Shown here: in pieces, positions 52,219 through 60,202 of the stretch
Numbering within the stretch: position 1 is the first letter of the stretch
Layout: every line of letters begins with the position of its first letter
DNA from: Rhodococcus phenolicus
GTDB taxonomy: Bacteria; Actinomycetota; Actinomycetes; Mycobacteriales; Mycobacteriaceae
DNA: 60,202 nt
Direction: 5' to 3'
Assembly (NCBI RefSeq): GCF_001646785.1
Contig: NZ_LRRH01000092.1
Location: 1-60,202, forward strand
Notes under the pieces: generated by a model
What the model was told of the DNA's origin: nothing
Databases searched by the model: none
The model's input: the letters and a program-made list of their open reading frames with translations, nothing else
Position numbers and translations under genes: made by a program

Positions 52219-53130
52219 ATGGAATTCGACACTCGACCGACCCCCGACGTGGCTGCCGCAGTGCGCGCGGTCCTCGATCGCGCGACCGCCGCCGACGGCA
52301 CCGCACCCGTCTCGGAACAGGGCGTGCACTCGCTCGCCCGCGACGACGACGCCCGGCATGTCGTGGCGAGCATCGACGGTGAAGTCGCCGGCTGGGCGGT
52401 CCTGGTGCCCGGCCACGGTGAACACAGCGCGATGGCCGAGGTCGTCGTCGATCCCGGGCGCCGCGGCCGCGGGCTCGGCACGGAACTCGTCGAGGCCGCC
52501 CTGTCGGCCGGTGGCGACGACACCCGGGTGTGGGCCCACGGCGACCTGCCCGCGGCGCGCGCGGTCGCCGCGCGGCTCGGACTGACCGGCGTGCGGGAGC
52601 TGCTGCAGATGCGCCGATCCCTCACCGACCCGAAGCTGCCCGACGTCGAGGTGCCGGACGAGCTGCTGCTGCGCACCTATCGGGGCCCCGAGGACGACGC
52701 GGAACTGTTGCGCGTCAACGCGGCAGCGTTCGCATGGCACCCCGAGCAGGGCCGCTGGACCGAGCCCGACATCGCTGAGCGCCGCGCCGAAGCCTGGTTC
52801 GACCCGGCCGGGTTGTTCCTCGCGTTCGACCGCGACGACCCCGCACGGCTGCTCGGCTTCCATTGGACGAAGGTGCACGCCGCCACCGACACCGAACCGG
52901 CGCTCGGCGAGGTGTACGTGGTGGGGATCGACCCGGAGGCGCAGGGTCGTGGGCTGGGCAGGCTGCTCACGCTGGCGGGTCTGCACCACCTGCGCGACCG
53001 GGGCCTCGGCACGGTGCTGCTGTACGTGGAGGGCGACAACACCGCCGCGCTGAACACCTACGGCCGGCTCGGCTTCGACCGGTTCCACGTCGATGTCGCC
53101 TACGCTCGGGAGGCCGGCCGGACCGCGTGA
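52219..53130 (+). CDS. mshD: Mycothiol synthase MshD
   Basis: Acetyltransferase of 303 aa that acetylates Cys-GlcN-Ins in the last step of mycothiol synthesis. It has two GNAT domains: the N-terminal [21 protein letters not shown] and the C-terminal [21 protein letters not shown] with [37 protein letters not shown] between them is typical of MshD. Cytoplasmic. Starts 10 bp after glnR and is probably co-transcribed. Confidence 0.95.
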   Translation: MEFDTRPTPDVAAAVRAVLDRATAADGTAPVSEQGVHSLARDDDARHVVASIDGEVAGWAVLVPGHGEHSAMAEVVVDPGRRGRGLGTELVEAALSAGGDDTRVWAHGDLPAARAVAARLGLTGVRELLQMRRSLTDPKLPDVEVPDELLLRTYRGPEDDAELLRVNAAAFAWHPEQGRWTEPDIAERRAEAWFDPAGLFLAFDRDDPARLLGFHWTKVHAATDTEPALGEVYVVGIDPEAQGRGLGRLLTLAGLHHLRDRGLGTVLLYVEGDNTAALNTYGRLGFDRFHVDVAYAREAGRTA

Positions 53131-53163
53131 GCGAGTACTGCGTGATTGCCGTCACCACGCCGA

Positions 53164-53230
53164 GTGAACGGACTGTGACCGATGTAATACACCCATCATG
53201 TATTCGGTGTCGGTTCACCTTCCGTTCACC
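53164..53230. promoter_or_regulatory. PHO box(es) upstream of pstS
   Basis: GTTCACC at 53213 and 53224, exactly 11 bp apart, is the PhoP-type direct repeat of actinobacterial PHO boxes. A second, weaker pair in the opposite orientation (GTGAAC at 53164, GTGACC at 53175) also has 11-bp spacing. Between them lies an inverted repeat AATACA/TGTATT (53186-53204). Confidence 0.8.
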
Positions 53231-53344
53231 GACGATCCCCTGAGCGGCCACTGTCCGCCTCTAACTTTCGCTACGGGTCGAGCCTTCGGCCCGGTACCGG
53301 AATCGACCGGTACCTGCACGGTCGCGAACTCCGGAGGAGAACAG

Positions 53345-54463
53345 GTGAACTTCAAGCGCAGTGGCGCCCTGCTCGGCGTGGTGGCCGCGGGTGCCCTCAC
53401 TCTGGCCGCATGCGGAAGCGACAACAACGCCTCCGAGGTCGACGTCGACACGTCCGCCTCGACCGCGAGCTGCGAGGGTAAGCCGACGTTGTCGGCTGCC
53501 GGCTCGTCCGCGCAGAAGAACGCCATGGACACGTTCGTGTCCACGTACATCGCGGTGTGCTCGGCCAAGGGCGCGAACGTCAACGTCGCGTACAACCCGT
53601 CCGGCTCCGGTGACGGCCGCACCCAGTTCATCGCAAAGCAGATCGACTTCGCCGGCTCGGACTCCGCGATCAAGGACGAGCAGGCCGCCCAGGCCGCCGA
53701 GCGGTGCGCGGGCAACCCGGCGTGGAACCTGCCGCTCGTGTTCGGTCCGGTCGCGGTCGCCTACAACGTCGACGGTGTCGACAACCTGGTGCTCGACGCC
53801 GAGACCATCGCCAAGATCTTCAACGGCGGTATCACCAAGTGGAACGATCCGGCCATTGCCGCGCTCAACAGCGGTGCGACGCTGCCGGATACGCCCATCG
53901 CCGCGATCGTCCGCTCCGACTCGTCGGGCACCACCGACAACTTCCAGAAGTACCTCGAGACCGCGTCGGCCGGCGCGTGGACCACCGGTGCGGGCTCCGA
54001 CTTCACCGGTGGAATCGGCGAGGGCGCGAAGGGATCCGCCGGTGTGGCGCAGGCCGTCGCGAGCACCCCGGGGTCGGTGACCTACGTCGAAAGTTCCTTC
54101 GCCACCCAGAACAATCTGAACGTCGCGCAGATCGACACCGGTTCCGGCCCGGTCGAACTCTCCGAGGAGAGCGCGGGCAAGGCCATCGAGGGCGCCGCGT
54201 TCGCCAGCACCGGCGGCGGCGACCTCACCCTCGACCTGTCCTCGATCTACGGCACCACCGAAGCCGGGGCCTACCCGCTGGTCCTCGCCACCTACGAGAT
54301 CGTCTGCTCCGGCGGGTACGACGCCGACACCTCCGCGGCGGTCAAGTCGTTCCTCACCAGCGCCGCCAACGAGGGCCAGGAGGGCTTGTCCGAGCAGGGT
54401 TACGTCCCGCTGCCCGACTCCTTCAAGACCAAGCTGACCGAGTCGATCAACGCCATCGGCTGA
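53345..54463 (+). CDS. pstS: Phosphate-binding lipoprotein PstS
   Basis: Extracytoplasmic phosphate receptor of the Pst transporter, 372 aa. The signal with lipobox is GALTLAACGSD, lipidated at Cys about 24. Phosphate-contact motifs include LSAAGSSAQKNAMDTF, YNPSGSGDGRTQF, IDFAGSDSAIKDE and RSDSSGTTDNFQKYL. The GTG at 53345 follows GGAGGAGA. It heads pstSCAB and is controlled by the PHO box upstream. In M. tuberculosis the pst genes at this locus are reduced to phoT. Confidence 0.96.
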   Translation: MNFKRSGALLGVVAAGALTLAACGSDNNASEVDVDTSASTASCEGKPTLSAAGSSAQKNAMDTFVSTYIAVCSAKGANVNVAYNPSGSGDGRTQFIAKQIDFAGSDSAIKDEQAAQAAERCAGNPAWNLPLVFGPVAVAYNVDGVDNLVLDAETIAKIFNGGITKWNDPAIAALNSGATLPDTPIAAIVRSDSSGTTDNFQKYLETASAGAWTTGAGSDFTGGIGEGAKGSAGVAQAVASTPGSVTYVESSFATQNNLNVAQIDTGSGPVELSEESAGKAIEGAAFASTGGGDLTLDLSSIYGTTEAGAYPLVLATYEIVCSGGYDADTSAAVKSFLTSAANEGQEGLSEQGYVPLPDSFKTKLTESINAIG

Positions 54464-54524
54464 TCCGCCGCAGTGCGCCGACCGCCCGGAACTATATTCA
54501 TGCCTACAGAGATTGCGAGCGCAG

Positions 54525-55577
54525 ATGAGTGACGCGCCCACCACTTCGGCACCTCGCACCCCCGCCCACCCATCCGGGGGGGTGGGGGCGGGCGGTCCGC
54601 ACGGCAGCACCCCGGAGGCCACGATTACAGATCCCCGCAACGGCGCCCGGAAGTCGGTGAGCAGGCCCGGCGACCGGATTTTCGGGTCGCTGGCCACCGG
54701 ATCGGCCGTGTTCATCTCGCTGATCATCGGCGCCATCGCCGTGTTCCTGGTGTGGCGCGCGGTTCCGGCGCTGCAACGCAACACCGTCAACTTCCTCACC
54801 AGCCGTGAATGGGTCACCCAGGACATCGAGAAGATGGCCTTCGGCGTGCTCGACCTGTTCCAGGTCACGGTGCTGGTGTCGTTGTTCGCGCTGCTCCTGG
54901 CGATGCCGGTGGCGCTGGGCATCGCCATCTTCCTCACCTCGTACTGCCCGGACCGGATCAAGAAGCCGCTCGCGTACGTCATCGATCTGCTCGCCGCGGT
55001 GCCGTCGATCGTGTACGGCCTGTGGGGCCTGCTGGTGCTGGCACCGGCCATCCGCCCGTTCGCGCAGTGGCTCAACGACAACCTCGGCTGGTTCCCGCTG
55101 TTCGCCGACGGCTCCGGTTCCATCGTCGGCGGCGGCACCATCTTCACCGCAGGCATCGTGCTCGCCGTGATGATCCTGCCGACCATCGCCGCGGTCAGCC
55201 GCGAAGTGTTCGTGCAGACCCCCGTCGCGCACATCGAGGCCGCGCTCGCGCTCGGCGCCACCCGGTGGGAAGTCGTGCGGACCACCGTCATCCCGTTCGG
55301 CAAGTCCGGGTACATCAGCGGTTCGATGCTCGGCCTCGGGCGTGCGCTGGGCGAGACCATGGCGCTGTACATGATCCTGCGCACCACCTCGCAGGCGTTC
55401 TCGTGGTCGCTGTTCGACGGTGGCGCCACCATCGCGTCGAAGATCGCTCTCGGATACGCCGAGTTCAACAACGACATCCAGGCCGGTGCCTACATCGCCG
55501 CGGGTCTGGTCCTGTTCGTGCTCACCTTCGTGGTCAATGCCGCGGCCCGCATGGTGGTCGCCGGAAAGAAGGACTGA
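54525..55577 (+). CDS. pstC: Phosphate ABC transporter permease PstC
   Basis: Membrane permease of 350 aa. A Pro/Gly-rich N-terminal tail of about 45 residues precedes six TM helices. The EAA-loop ALGATRWEVVRTTVIPFGKSG and GRALGETMALYMILR are typical of PstC. ATG 54525 is preferred to GTG 54513. It follows pstS by 61 bp and precedes pstA by 3 bp. Confidence 0.95.
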   Translation: MSDAPTTSAPRTPAHPSGGVGAGGPHGSTPEATITDPRNGARKSVSRPGDRIFGSLATGSAVFISLIIGAIAVFLVWRAVPALQRNTVNFLTSREWVTQDIEKMAFGVLDLFQVTVLVSLFALLLAMPVALGIAIFLTSYCPDRIKKPLAYVIDLLAAVPSIVYGLWGLLVLAPAIRPFAQWLNDNLGWFPLFADGSGSIVGGGTIFTAGIVLAVMILPTIAAVSREVFVQTPVAHIEAALALGATRWEVVRTTVIPFGKSGYISGSMLGLGRALGETMALYMILRTTSQAFSWSLFDGGATIASKIALGYAEFNNDIQAGAYIAAGLVLFVLTFVVNAAARMVVAGKKD

Positions 55578-55580
55578 CCC

Positions 55581-56492
55581 ATGTCGACGACCGTTCTCGA
55601 CTCGCCCGTCAAGGGGCCGACCTTCCGGGGTGTGGGTACCCGCCGCCGGCTGGCCGACTACACGGCCACCGTCCTGGTGACGCTCTCCGTCTTGGTCGCG
55701 CTGGTGCCGCTCGCATGGGTGCTGATCACGGTGATCTCGAAGGGCATGACCGCGCTGCTCTCGTCGACGTGGTTCACCCATTCGTTCAGCGGCCTGACCG
55801 CGTCGTCGATGGGTGGCGGTATCTACCACGCGCTCATCGGAACGCTGATGCAGGGCCTGGTGTGCGCGGTCATCTCCATCCCGCTCGGCGTGTTCGTCGC
55901 GATCTATCTCGTCGAGTACGCCGGCGGTTCGAAGCTCGCCCGGATCACGACGTTCATGGTCGACATCCTCAGCGGTGTGCCCTCGATCGTCGCCGCGCTG
56001 TTCATCTACGCGTTGTGGATCGCCACGTTCGGGTTCCCGAAGTCCGCGTTCGCGGTGTCGCTGGCGCTGGTGCTGCTCATGGTCCCGGTCGTCGTGCGCA
56101 ACACCGAGGAGATGCTGCGCATCGTGCCGCAGGACCTGCGCGAGGCGTCGTACGCGCTCGGCGTTCCGAAGTGGAAGACGATCGCGCGCATCGTTCTTCC
56201 CACCGCGCTGCCCGGCATCATCACCGGCATCATGCTCGCGCTCGCCCGCGTCATGGGCGAGACCGCGCCGCTGCTGATCCTGGTCGGCTACGCGCCGTTC
56301 ATCAACTTCAACCTGTTCGGCGGGGAGATGGGTTCACTGCCCGGCGTCATGGTCGCCGAGATGAACAACCCCACCGAGGCCGGATCGATGCGCATCTGGG
56401 GTGCAGCCCTGACCCTCATCCTGGTCATCGCGGTCCTGAACATCGCCGCCAAGCTCATCGGCCGCTTCTCGCAGGTCGGCACCGCGAAGTAG
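55581..56492 (+). CDS. pstA: Phosphate ABC transporter permease PstA
   Basis: Second permease subunit, 303 aa and six TM helices. It has the EAA-loop [20 protein letters not shown] and [17 protein letters not shown]. It forms the phosphate channel with PstC and is energised by PstB. The start is 3 bp after the pstC stop. Confidence 0.95.
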   Translation: MSTTVLDSPVKGPTFRGVGTRRRLADYTATVLVTLSVLVALVPLAWVLITVISKGMTALLSSTWFTHSFSGLTASSMGGGIYHALIGTLMQGLVCAVISIPLGVFVAIYLVEYAGGSKLARITTFMVDILSGVPSIVAALFIYALWIATFGFPKSAFAVSLALVLLMVPVVVRNTEEMLRIVPQDLREASYALGVPKWKTIARIVLPTALPGIITGIMLALARVMGETAPLLILVGYAPFINFNLFGGEMGSLPGVMVAEMNNPTEAGSMRIWGAALTLILVIAVLNIAAKLIGRFSQVGTAK

Positions 56493-56538
56493 CCGTCATG
56501 CACTCACTCGACATCGATACACCAGTAGGGAGCCGGTA

Positions 56539-57315
56539 ATGGCCAAGCGTCTGGATCTCAAGGACGTCAACATCTACTACGGCAAGTTCCATGCCGTGTC
56601 CGACGTGACCTTGTCGGTGCCCCCGCGCAACGTCACCGCCTTCATCGGCCCGTCCGGTTGTGGCAAGTCGACGGTGCTGCGGTCGCTGAACCGCATGCAC
56701 GAGGTCACCCCCGGTGCCCGCGTCGAAGGGTCGGTGCTGCTCGACGGCGAGGACATCTACGACTCGTCCGTCGACCCGGTCGGTGTCCGTAAGACCATCG
56801 GCATGGTGTTCCAGCGGCCGAACCCGTTCCCCACCATGTCGATCCGCGACAACGTCGTCGCCGGCCTGAAACTGCAGGGCGTGCGGGACAAGAAGAAGCT
56901 CGACGAGATCGCCGAGCGGTCGCTTCGCGGCGCGAACCTGTGGAACGAGGTCAAGGACCGCCTCGACAAGCCGGGCGGCGGCCTGTCCGGTGGCCAGCAG
57001 CAGCGTCTGTGCATCGCCCGGGCGATCGCGGTGTCGCCCGACGTGCTGCTCATGGACGAGCCCTGCTCGGCGCTCGACCCGATCTCGACGCTCGCCATCG
57101 AGGATCTCATCACCGAGCTCAAGCGGGACTTCACGATCGTCATCGTCACCCACAACATGCAGCAGGCCGCGCGGGTGAGCGACCAGACGGCGTTCTTCAA
57201 CCTCGAGGCCACCGGCAAGCCGGGCAGGCTCATCGAGATCGACGACACCGAGAAAATCTTCTCGAATCCGACGCAGAAGGCCACCGAGGACTACATCTCG
57301 GGCCGCTTCGGATAG
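56539..57315 (+). CDS. pstB: Phosphate ABC transporter ATP-binding protein PstB
   Basis: ATPase of 258 aa. Walker A is GPSGCGKST, the signature [16 protein letters not shown], Walker [15 protein letters not shown], and the H-loop [30 protein letters not shown] at the C-terminus is typical of PstB. The ATG overlaps the TAA of a 13-codon frame in the spacer (TAATG), and GGGAGCC provides a ribosome site. Confidence 0.97.
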   Translation: MAKRLDLKDVNIYYGKFHAVSDVTLSVPPRNVTAFIGPSGCGKSTVLRSLNRMHEVTPGARVEGSVLLDGEDIYDSSVDPVGVRKTIGMVFQRPNPFPTMSIRDNVVAGLKLQGVRDKKKLDEIAERSLRGANLWNEVKDRLDKPGGGLSGGQQQRLCIARAIAVSPDVLLMDEPCSALDPISTLAIEDLITELKRDFTIVIVTHNMQQAARVSDQTAFFNLEATGKPGRLIEIDDTEKIFSNPTQKATEDYISGRFG

Positions 57316-57326
57316 GCGCCCACAGC

Positions 57327-57363
57327 ACAATGGCCCGGCCGGAAACTCCGGCCGGGCCATTGT
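57327..57363. terminator. Bidirectional terminator between pstB and phoU
   Basis: 17-bp perfect arms (left arm ACAATGGCCCGGCCGGA) with loop AAC, between convergent stops; ends TTGT. Confidence 0.88.
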
Positions 57364-57387
57364 CGTCAGTGCTTCTTTCCGCGATCG

Positions 57388-58095
57388 CTACTGCTGGTCG
57401 GGGTACACCGTCAGGTGATCGACCTTCTTACGGAACGCGCGGAAGTCCTCGTCGGTCGGGAGCTTGCCGGTGACGAGGAAGACCACCCGGCGCCCGACCT
57501 CGACCGCGTGATCGGCGAACCGCTCGTAGAACCGGCCCAGCAGCGTCACGTCGACGGCGGCCGCGACCCCGTGATCCCAGTCCCGGTCCATCAGGACGGT
57601 GAACAGGTGACGGTGCAGATCGTCCATCGCCTCGTCCTCCTCGTGCAGCCGCGCCGCCCGCTCGGGGTCGCGGGTCTCGAGGATTTCCTTGGTGGCGGCA
57701 CCGAGGGCCACCGCGATGCGGCCCATCTCGGCGAAGTAGCCGTTCACTTCCTCCGGGAGCACGTGGTTGGGGTGGCGCCGGCGGGTGGCCTTCGCCACGT
57801 GCAGGGCCAGTGCTCCCATCCGGTCGATGTCGGCGACGATCTGGATGGCACTCACAACGGCGCGCAGATCACCGGCGACCGGACCCTGGAGCGCGAGGAG
57901 CGCGAACGCCTTCTCCTCGCAGATCGCACTGAGGTCGGTGATCTTGTCGTGTTCACCGATGACGATCTCGGCCAGGGGCAGATCGGCATGGAGGAGGGCC
58001 TCGGTGGACCGTTCCATGGCGAGACCGGCCAGACCCGCCATCTCTCCCAGGAGATCGGCGAGCTCGGTCATCTGTTCGTTGTAAGCGACGCGCAT
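57388..58095 (-). CDS. phoU: Phosphate transport system regulator PhoU
   Basis: Cytoplasmic all-helical protein of 235 aa with two three-helix repeats. Metal-cluster motifs are seen in [18 protein letters not shown] and, in the second half, [19 protein letters not shown]. It dampens Pst/two-component phosphate signalling and has counterparts in phoY2 of mycobacteria. Start [20 protein letters not shown] (standard). It is not in the pst operon but convergent to it. A PHO-like box lies upstream. Confidence 0.95.
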   Translation of the reverse strand: MRVAYNEQMTELADLLGEMAGLAGLAMERSTEALLHADLPLAEIVIGEHDKITDLSAICEEKAFALLALQGPVAGDLRAVVSAIQIVADIDRMGALALHVAKATRRRHPNHVLPEEVNGYFAEMGRIAVALGAATKEILETRDPERAARLHEEDEAMDDLHRHLFTVLMDRDWDHGVAAAVDVTLLGRFYERFADHAVEVGRRVVFLVTGKLPTDEDFRAFRKKVDHLTVYPDQQ

Positions 58096-58140
58096 AATCT
58101 CGCAGCCTACGGCGGTAAGAAAGCCACGTCACGAGCACCG

Positions 58141-58158
58141 GATGAATGCTCGGTGAAC
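58141..58158 (-). promoter_or_regulatory. PHO box upstream of phoU
   Basis: On the minus strand GTTCACC is followed 4 nt later by ATTCATC (5 of 7 match), an 11-bp direct repeat like that before pstS. TAGGCT nearer the start would be the -10. Confidence 0.5.
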
Positions 58159-58189
58159 GACCGGCCCGGTGGTACCGGACGGCGGGCGA

Positions 58190-60202
58190 TCAGCCGCAGG
58201 AGTCGTCGCCGGCGTTCGTCACCGCGAGGTCGCCGGGAAGTTCGATCTCACCCGCCGGGGCCTGCTCCACCCGCACCGGTTCGAGGAGCGTGCCGGGAAG
58301 CTGCGGTTCCGCGATCGTCCCGGCGAAGTCGGACCCGAGCACGAGTTCGACGATGCCGTCGCGGTCGGCCGAGGACGACAACTGCTGCAGCACCGCCCCG
58401 GGGATCATCGACGCGACCGTTGCGGCCTGGGCTTCCTGACCGGGGGTGAACCGCACGACGGTCTGCGAGCTGGTGCCGGAGTAGTTGCCGACGGCGTAGA
58501 TGGAATAGCCGTACGCGCCGAGCGACTCCGCGGTCCGTGCGGCGAGACCGGCTTCCCCGGACGCGTTGGACACCTGCAGGGTGATGTACGTCGTGTCGAC
58601 CGATTCCTGAGCGGGCAGCACCTCCGGGGCCGCGACCTGCGGTGCCGCCGCGGCACCGGCCGCGGAGTCGGCGGGCGCGGGTTCCTCGCGCTTCTCGCCG
58701 GGGAGCGGCTCGTCGTCGATGATGGCCTGGAAGATCGCCTTGATGTCGTCGAGGCGCGGGATCTCGTTGCCCCAGTCGTTGGTGCCGTCCGTCGGCACGG
58801 TCAGGAAGGTCACGGCGCCGGCGTCGACGTTCTGCAGCGACCGGCCGAGCTTGACCAGCGACTCGGTGTTGACGTTCTCCACGAAGGTGGCCTGGGTGAA
58901 CGCGTTGATGAAGTTGTTGAGCTTGCCGGGATCGAGCAGCACCTTGTTGGACAGCGCGGACCGCAGCAGCGACGACAGGAACTTCTGCTGCCGGGCGATG
59001 CGGCCGTAGTCGCCGTTGCCCTCGGCTTCGACCTTTCGGGCTCGGACGTAGTCCAGGGATTGGCGGCCGTCGAGCATCTGCCGCCCGGCCGTCGGGAGGA
59101 TGGTGCCCAGCTCGCCGTCGACCAGCGGCACGCTGGTGCACACCTCGACACCGCCGATGCCGTCGACCATCGACTCGAACCCGGCGAAGTCGATCCCGAC
59201 GAAATGTCCGATCTTCAGGCCGGACATCTTCTGGATCACCTTCACCAGGCACTTCGGTCCGCCCAGCGCGTAGGTCGCATTGAGCTTGTCGCCGTCGGCG
59301 GCCGGATAGAGGTCGGACTCGTAGTCGCCGGTGACGCTGTCCCAGCCGCGGCACACCGGACGCTCCACGTCGAGGTCGCGGGGGAACGACACCGCGACGA
59401 CCCGGCTGCGGTCGGCGGGAATGTTGACGAGGATGACGGTGTCGGCACGGGCGCCCTCGGCGTCCTCGACGGTGCCGGCGCCGATCGAGCCGCTGGCCCC
59501 GGCGCGGGTGTCGGTACCGACGATCAGATAGGTCTCGTCGCCGGTCTGCCCGACCGGGTCGACGATGTCGGTGGATTCGGTGTCCAGCGCGGCGATCTGC
59601 GAGAAGCCCGCTTCGGTGGACCGCACATACCCCCAGACGCCGCCGGTGCCGACCAGAGCCAGCACCGACGCGAACGCGACCACCGTCCGGCCCGCGAGCG
59701 CGAGCCGGGACCGGCGTCTGCGTTTGCTGAGGGCGAGACGGCTGAGCCCGGCGGTTTTCCCGGCCGGCTTCGGCGCCGCTCGTTGCGGCGCGTCCGAGTC
59801 GGTGGGCCCTTCCGGCTGCTCCGGAGTCCCGGAGGGTGCTCCCGCGTCCACGGCCTCGAGCTGCACGGTCGGCTCGTCGTCCGGGTCGACCGGGGTGCTG
59901 CGCGGACGCCGTGCCGGAGGCAACGTGGTCGCGGTGGCGCGGGGTTGTTCGGTGGCCGGGCGCGGTTCGACCGGCCGGGGTGGAGCGACGATCCGGGTCT
60001 GTTCGACGACCGGGAGTGGTTCCACGACGTGGGGCTGTTCCAGGACGCGGGGAGGTTCGGCGACCCGGGTCCGCTCGGCGGCGGATTCCGGTGGTGCGGG
60101 AGGCCCTGACCGGACGGGCGGCGGCGTGGACGCTGCGGGCCGCGAGGGCGTGACTCGGGCGGGCGGTACGGGCCGGGCGCGAGGCGCCGATCGCGCGGGG
60201 GG
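58190..60202 (-). CDS. LytR-CpsA-Psr (LCP) family protein with LytR_C domain, 5' end outside window
   Basis: Membrane phosphotransferase likely joining arabinogalactan or other glycopolymers to peptidoglycan. Order of parts: long Pro/Val-rich cytoplasmic N-tail, basic patch ALSKRRRRSRLALAG, one TM (VVAFASVLALVGTGGVWGYV), LCP domain with YLIVGTDTRAG, ADTVILVNIPADRSRVVAVS, FPRDLDV and LDYVRARK, and a C-terminal LytR_C domain (YITLQVSNASGEAGLAA). The first in-window start is GTG 60025, but the frame stays open with the same Pro-rich composition to the edge, giving 671 codons. Rv0822c is of similar length, so the true start is probably just outside. Confidence 0.88.
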   Translation of the reverse strand, partial: PPARSAPRARPVPPARVTPSRPAASTPPPVRSGPPAPPESAAERTRVAEPPRVLEQPHVVEPLPVVEQTRIVAPPRPVEPRPATEQPRATATTLPPARRPRSTPVDPDDEPTVQLEAVDAGAPSGTPEQPEGPTDSDAPQRAAPKPAGKTAGLSRLALSKRRRRSRLALAGRTVVAFASVLALVGTGGVWGYVRSTEAGFSQIAALDTESTDIVDPVGQTGDETYLIVGTDTRAGASGSIGAGTVEDAEGARADTVILVNIPADRSRVVAVSFPRDLDVERPVCRGWDSVTGDYESDLYPAADGDKLNATYALGGPKCLVKVIQKMSGLKIGHFVGIDFAGFESMVDGIGGVEVCTSVPLVDGELGTILPTAGRQMLDGRQSLDYVRARKVEAEGNGDYGRIARQQKFLSSLLRSALSNKVLLDPGKLNNFINAFTQATFVENVNTESLVKLGRSLQNVDAGAVTFLTVPTDGTNDWGNEIPRLDDIKAIFQAIIDDEPLPGEKREEPAPADSAAGAAAAPQVAAPEVLPAQESVDTTYITLQVSNASGEAGLAARTAESLGAYGYSIYAVGNYSGTSSQTVVRFTPGQEAQAATVASMIPGAVLQQLSSSADRDGIVELVLGSDFAGTIAEPQLPGTLLEPVRVEQAPAGEIELPGDLAVTNAGDDSCG

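Noticed and set aside
53261-55477. 738-codon frame opposite pstS and pstC
   Set aside because: Antisense shadow crossing two recognised genes and their spacer.
1-60202. tRNA, rRNA, insertion sequences, integrase or prophage genes
   Set aside because: Each gap between genes was read; no tRNA-like cloverleaf, transposase or integrase motif, or flanking target duplications were found.

Overview
The window is high-GC DNA with dense, often 4-bp-overlapping genes, GTG starts, TANNNT -10 boxes and leaderless starts. It encodes mycothiol synthase, nitrobindin, an LmeA-like protein, a cutinase-family protein and a DUF3073 protein. This points to a mycolate actinobacterium, most likely Rhodococcus or Nocardia. 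From remembered gene order, the middle and right parts are collinear with Mycobacterium tuberculosis Rv0785 to Rv0822c, with insertions. No tRNA, rRNA, CRISPR array, insertion sequence or prophage was seen.

Layout. 1-3.7 kb: CitB/CitA-type two-component system divergent from a DctA dicarboxylate symporter. 3.8-8.7 kb: tandem ABM-like protein, LapA-like membrane protein, a tellurium/stress cluster (TerD+TerA-like two-domain protein, TerB, TerD) and a DinB-like protein. 9-10.2 kb: glutathione peroxidase and BluB. 10.2-14.3 kb: P450, TetR regulator and Fe-S flavin oxidoreductase in one operon, with a candidate TetR operator at the P450 start. 14.4-19.3 kb: deacetylase-like protein, KstD-like flavoprotein, an AraC regulator divergent from an NAD(P)-binding protein, and a metallo-beta-lactamase-fold hydrolase. 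19.4-21.7 kb: copper ATPase behind a CsoR-type operator.

21.8-35.6 kb is the purine block (purS, purQ, purL, purF, purM) with accessory genes between: NTF2-like, VOC, M18 aminopeptidase, DoxX with a Cys-rich regulator, Uma2, membrane alpha/beta hydrolase, CPBP protease and sterol-carrier-like protein. 35.4-39.5 kb: DUF3073, asparaginase, MOSC, YgfZ and aminodeoxychorismate lyase. 39.7-45.7 kb: cydABDC, encoding cytochrome bd oxidase and its ABC exporter, inserted into the otherwise mycobacterial gene order. 46-51.4 kb: nitrobindin with an unlisted 32-aa membrane protein, cutinase-like protein, a cysteine-rich leader peptide followed by DUF4395-cysA2-sseC, a thioredoxin-like protein and LmeA. 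51.5-60.2 kb: glnR, mshD, the phosphate regulon pstSCAB with PHO boxes, phoU and a 5'-truncated LytR-CpsA-Psr gene.

The best candidates for new biology are (i) 45.70-45.95 kb, where a well-spaced promoter and very strong ribosome binding site precede a 12-codon ORF, followed by an RNA that can fold into a multi-branched structure closed by a perfect 13-bp helix; (ii) the 20-codon leader peptide with five cysteines; and (iii) the tiny membrane protein coupled to nitrobindin. All assignments rest on reading motifs and context; no database search was run.
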